From: Bacteroidales bacterium
GTDB lineage: Bacteria; Bacteroidota; Bacteroidia; Bacteroidales; WCHB1-69
NCBI GenBank assembly: GCA_016288655.1
Contig: JAEEKX010000016.1
Location: forward strand, 55,960-119,959
Reading direction: 5' to 3'
DNA: 64,000 nucleotides
This document shows, piece by piece, positions 61,202-64,000 of this stretch. A program made the position numbers and the translations under genes. Positions within the stretch are counted from its first letter, which is position 1; every line of letters begins with the position of its first letter. The notes beneath the pieces are model-generated. The model was given only the letters and a program-made list of their open reading frames with translations. It was not told where the DNA came from and searched no databases.

Positions 61202-63001
61202 TCACAGCTGTTTTTCCCGCTCCTCTTTTTGGTCGTATTGGTAGATTTCGCGGCAGAGGGCGTTGTATTTCTTGTAGAGTACCGCCCGGCGCAACTTGAG
61301 GGTTTGCGACAGTTCGCCGGTCTCGGGCGACCAGACGTCGGGCACCAACCGGAACTTGCGGATCTGCTCATGCTCGGCGATGGTGTCGTTGAGTTGGGCG
61401 ACCTCGCGCTGGATGCGCTTGATGACTTCGGGGTTGGCGCACAACTCCTCGTGGCTGTCGAAGTGCACCTTGTGCTTGGCGCACCAGAAGTGGAGGGTGT
61501 CGAAGTTGGGCACGAGGATGGCGGCGGCGATCTTCTCGTTCTCGCCGATCACCATCGCCTGCTGGATGAAAGAGGACTCCTTGAGCCGGTTCTCGAGCAC
61601 CTGCGGGGCGACGTATTTGCCCGTGGAGAGTTTGAAAATCTCCTTCTTGCGGTCGGTGATCTTGAGGTAGCCGTTGACGAGGGTGCCGATGTCGCCGGTG
61701 TGGAACCACCCCTCCTCGTCGATGACGGCGCGGGTGTTCTCCTCATCCTTGTAGTAACCGGCCATGAGGCAGTCGCCCTTGGTGAGGATCTCGCCGTCGT
61801 CGGCGAGTTTGAACTCGACGCAGCCGAGGATAGGGCCGACGGTGCCCGGGTGCAACTCGTTGCGGCTCGGGTTGTTGACGGCGATGACGGGGGAGGTCTC
61901 GGTAAGTCCGTAGCCCTCGAAAACCCGCAGTTGGGCGGCGGTGAAGAGGCGGATGATGCGCTCCTGGATGGAGGAGCCGCCGGAGACGACGATCATCGGG
62001 TTGCCGCCGAGGTTCTCGCGCCATTTGGAATAGACCAACTTGTCGGCGATTTTGTATTTGGTGGTGTAAAGCCAGTCCGTGCGCTCATTGTCATATACTT
62101 GCGCGATGCGGAAGGCCCAGGAGTAGATGGATTTCTTGATGCCTTTGAGGTCTTTGCCGGCGGCCTGCAGTTTGTCGAACATCACCTCGAGGATGCGGGG
62201 CACGGCGCAGAAGCCCGTCGCATGGATGTCTTTCAGGTCCTTGGCGATGGTGGCTAAACTGCTGGCGTAGTTGATGGTGGCGCCGAGGATTTGGTACATG
62301 TAGTTGCATACCCGCTCATAGACATGGCATAACGGCAGGAAACTCAGCTGGTTGGCGTGGAAGTCGTGGGTGTTGAGGGCGGCGACGGCGGCGGCGTTTA
62401 TGACCATGCTCTTGTGCCGCAGCAGCACACCCTTGGGGTTGCCGGTAGTGCCGGAAGTGTAGATGAGCGTGCCGATGTCGTCGGGGGAGGTGTTGGCCTT
62501 GGTCTCCTCGATGACGGGCTGCCACTTCTCCATGTGGGTACGGCCGATCTCGAGCACCTCGGTGAACCGTCGTTGTCCTTCGATTTCGGCGATGGTGAAG
62601 ACGGTGGGATGTTGGGTGAGGTCGGGAAGGGCGGGTTCGACGCGCCGGTAGATGGGCTCCACGCCGATGAAGACGAACTTGGCATCACAGTGGTTGAGGA
62701 TGTAGCGGTAGTCGTTGGCGTTGAGGGTGGGATAGACGGGCACGTGGACGCCGCCGGCCATGGTGATGCCCATGTCGAGGAAGTTCCACTCGGGACGGTT
62801 GGCCATGATGGTGGCCACTTTGTCGCCGCGTTGCAGTCCCATCTCCAAGAGGGCGGCGGAGATGGCGTAGGAGTGCTCGACATACTCGCTCACCGTGTAT
62901 TTGCGCCATTTCCCGGTGCTGTCGCGGTGGGCCAGCACCTCCTTGTTGCCGTAGTTCTCTTTCAGGTTGTCTAAAATGTCGAAGATTCTGAGTAGTTTCA
63001 T
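61202..63001 (-). CDS. Long-chain acyl-CoA synthetase (AMP-forming)
   Basis: Activates fatty acids to acyl-CoA via an acyl-adenylate. 599 residues. The P-loop motif LIYTSGTTGNPKGV lies near 183-196; GYGLTETSPV and GWFHTGDIG are the other core motifs, and KEIFKLSTGKYVAPQVLEN contains the hinge and the C-terminal domain. The length and the YVNMYQILG-type membrane-facing segment place it with long-chain (FadD/ACSL-like) ligases. Transcribed from its own promoter box 114 nt upstream. Confidence 0.94.
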   Translation of the reverse strand: MKLLRIFDILDNLKENYGNKEVLAHRDSTGKWRKYTVSEYVEHSYAISAALLEMGLQRGDKVATIMANRPEWNFLDMGITMAGGVHVPVYPTLNANDYRYILNHCDAKFVFIGVEPIYRRVEPALPDLTQHPTVFTIAEIEGQRRFTEVLEIGRTHMEKWQPVIEETKANTSPDDIGTLIYTSGTTGNPKGVLLRHKSMVINAAAVAALNTHDFHANQLSFLPLCHVYERVCNYMYQILGATINYASSLATIAKDLKDIHATGFCAVPRILEVMFDKLQAAGKDLKGIKKSIYSWAFRIAQVYDNERTDWLYTTKYKIADKLVYSKWRENLGGNPMIVVSGGSSIQERIIRLFTAAQLRVFEGYGLTETSPVIAVNNPSRNELHPGTVGPILGCVEFKLADDGEILTKGDCLMAGYYKDEENTRAVIDEEGWFHTGDIGTLVNGYLKITDRKKEIFKLSTGKYVAPQVLENRLKESSFIQQAMVIGENEKIAAAILVPNFDTLHFWCAKHKVHFDSHEELCANPEVIKRIQREVAQLNDTIAEHEQIRKFRLVPDVWSPETGELSQTLKLRRAVLYKKYNALCREIYQYDQKEEREKQL

Positions 63002-63114
63002 TTAAATGTATTGTGTTAGTTGTTCGGTTTTGTCATCGGAATGCTTCCATATGCCTTTGCATCGGGCAAATCATCATGAAATCGCACATGGTTTTGTGCT
63101 GTTGAAATGAACCG

Positions 63115-63122
63115 CAAAAGTA
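63115..63122 (-). promoter_or_regulatory. Promoter -7 element TACTTTTG for the acyl-CoA synthetase
   Basis: The minus strand reads TACTTTTGCG, in the 248-bp gap divergent from the gene at 63250. Confidence 0.5.
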
Positions 63123-63202
63123 CGATTTTTTTTGTCTTTCAGCATATTTTGTTTTTTTTTCGAAAAAAAAGAAAAAAGTGTTCATGGTATTGATATTTCT
63201 TG

Positions 63203-63210
63203 TAATTTTG
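63203..63210 (+). promoter_or_regulatory. Promoter -7 element TAATTTTG for the secreted protein at 63250
   Basis: TAATTTTGCA lies 40 nt before the ATG. Confidence 0.55.
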
Positions 63211-63249
63211 CATCACGAAAACTTATTTATTAACCAAAATGTAATTGTT

Positions 63250-64000
63250 ATGAAAAAAGCTTTATCTTTTGTAGCTGCTTTATTCGCAGTTGTTGCATTG
63301 AATGCACAGTTCGTTGCTGATTTTGAAGACAGCAACCTTAGCGGTTGGGCCTTTAACGATGCCGATGGCGATGGCTATGGCTGGGTGCTTGCTTCAGAAT
63401 CCGCTGGTGTTTATTTTGTTGAAGACGCTGATCTTACCGGAAGCGGTCATGAGGCTTCATACGACATGGTTATGTCAGGCTCATACAGCAATCTTGTTGG
63501 TGCCCTTACTCCGGACAACTATCTGATCACCCCCAACCTCACCTTGAGCGCAGGTGCTACCCTCACCTTCTGGTGCACTGCTCAGGATGCTAGCTACGCC
63601 GCTGAACATTATGCAGTGTTGGTTTCTACCACTGGTACGGCTGTTACTGACTTCACCACTGTTTTCGAAGAAACTTTCACCGCTGGTAAAGCCCAAGCTG
63701 GTTGGCAGCAGAAAACCGTTGATTTGAGCAGCTATGCTGGTCAGAATGTTTACATCGCATTCCGTCACTTCAACTGCACCGATCAATTCGTTTTCAATAT
63801 GGATGATGTTACTGTTACCAACGCTACTGTCGCTACTGGTATCGTTGAAAACAACATTGCCTTCTCCATCTATCCGAACCCCGCTACCACCGTTCTGAAT
63901 GTGAACGCTGAAGGTTACAACACCCTCGAGATCGTGAACCTCCTTGGTCAGACCGTTTACACCGCTAACGCTACCAGCAACATGCAGATCAACGTCAGCA
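63250..64000 (+). CDS. Secreted choice-of-anchor J (cleaved adhesin) protein with T9SS domain, C-terminally cut
   Basis: The first 250 codons are present. Signal peptide MKKALSFVAALFAVVALNAQ. Residues 20-195 fit the cleaved-adhesin/choice-of-anchor J jelly roll: FEDSNLSGWAFNDADGDGYG, NYLITPNLTLSAGATLTFW, YIAFRHFNCTDQFVFNMDDV. A T9SS type A domain begins at IAFSIYPNPATTVLNVNAEG and LLGQTVYTA, and the gene runs off the window. Codon use (GCT, GAC, ACC) and promoter resemble paralog 2 at 54833, suggesting strong expression. Confidence 0.88.
   Translation, partial: MKKALSFVAALFAVVALNAQFVADFEDSNLSGWAFNDADGDGYGWVLASESAGVYFVEDADLTGSGHEASYDMVMSGSYSNLVGALTPDNYLITPNLTLSAGATLTFWCTAQDASYAAEHYAVLVSTTGTAVTDFTTVFEETFTAGKAQAGWQQKTVDLSSYAGQNVYIAFRHFNCTDQFVFNMDDVTVTNATVATGIVENNIAFSIYPNPATTVLNVNAEGYNTLEIVNLLGQTVYTANATSNMQINVS

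Overview
The window is chromosomal DNA from a member of the Bacteroidota, most likely an uncultured anaerobic Bacteroidales-type organism. The evidence is the type IX secretion system (T9SS) genes porU, porV, porP and a gldJ-type lipoprotein gene, many secreted proteins with T9SS C-terminal sorting domains, the bacteroidetal promoter element TAnnTTTG in front of most transcription units, general absence of Shine-Dalgarno sequences, menaquinone genes (menA, menG) and methylmalonyl-CoA/Na+-decarboxylase genes typical of propionate-forming anaerobes. The species is not identifiable from the sequence alone. No rRNA, tRNA, CRISPR array, prophage or insertion sequence was seen.

Layout. 1-4.7 kb: a MuiA-like gene cut by the window edge, a subtilisin-like protease with a C-terminal barrel-like region, and a choice-of-anchor L protein with a T9SS type B sorting domain. 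4.7-15 kb: ygiQ, ispF, porV and porU on the minus strand, divergent from porP and gldJ on the plus strand. 15-24 kb: hldD, recQ, gyrB, an ftsE-like ATPase, a glycosyltransferase and a ClC channel. 24-29 kb: small lipoproteins, menA-menG and the rpsF-rpsR-rplI operon. 29.4-33.1 kb: ftsQ-ftsA-ftsZ. 33-37.7 kb: wbqC and two secreted trypsin-fold proteases. 37.8-42 kb: rsfS-ftsH-LUD-cdsA. 42.3-51.8 kb: one giant adhesin-like gene of 3159 codons with SprB-type and HYR/Ig-like repeats and a T9SS sorting domain. 52-55.5 kb: a serine hydrolase, a SAM hydroxide adenosyltransferase-family protein and two paralogous small T9SS cargo genes. 55.6-63 kb: metG, a truncated potassium-channel remnant, a three-gene GldM/GldL-like mini-operon, mmdB, mce and an acyl-CoA synthetase. 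The right edge cuts a secreted choice-of-anchor J protein.

How it fits together. Much of the window serves the cell surface. PorU and PorV process and attach T9SS cargo, PorP and GldJ are envelope parts of the same machinery, and at least seven genes here encode likely cargo (proteases, the giant adhesin, small sorting-domain proteins). The rest is housekeeping: division, topology, protein quality control, translation, menaquinone and lipid metabolism.

The most novel item is the operon at 58247-59357. One protein resembles only the N-terminal membrane-anchored helical domain of the T9SS motor protein GldM. Two tiny two-helix proteins carry the GldL signature around Lys-x-Met-x-(Trp/Tyr)-Pro-Gly but lack the acidic residue expected in the second helix. 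Also notable are strong Shine-Dalgarno sequences fused to the upstream stop codons at rpsR and rplI, a protease-barrel fusion, and a pair of perfect 20-bp palindromes around the promoter of a small two-gene unit.
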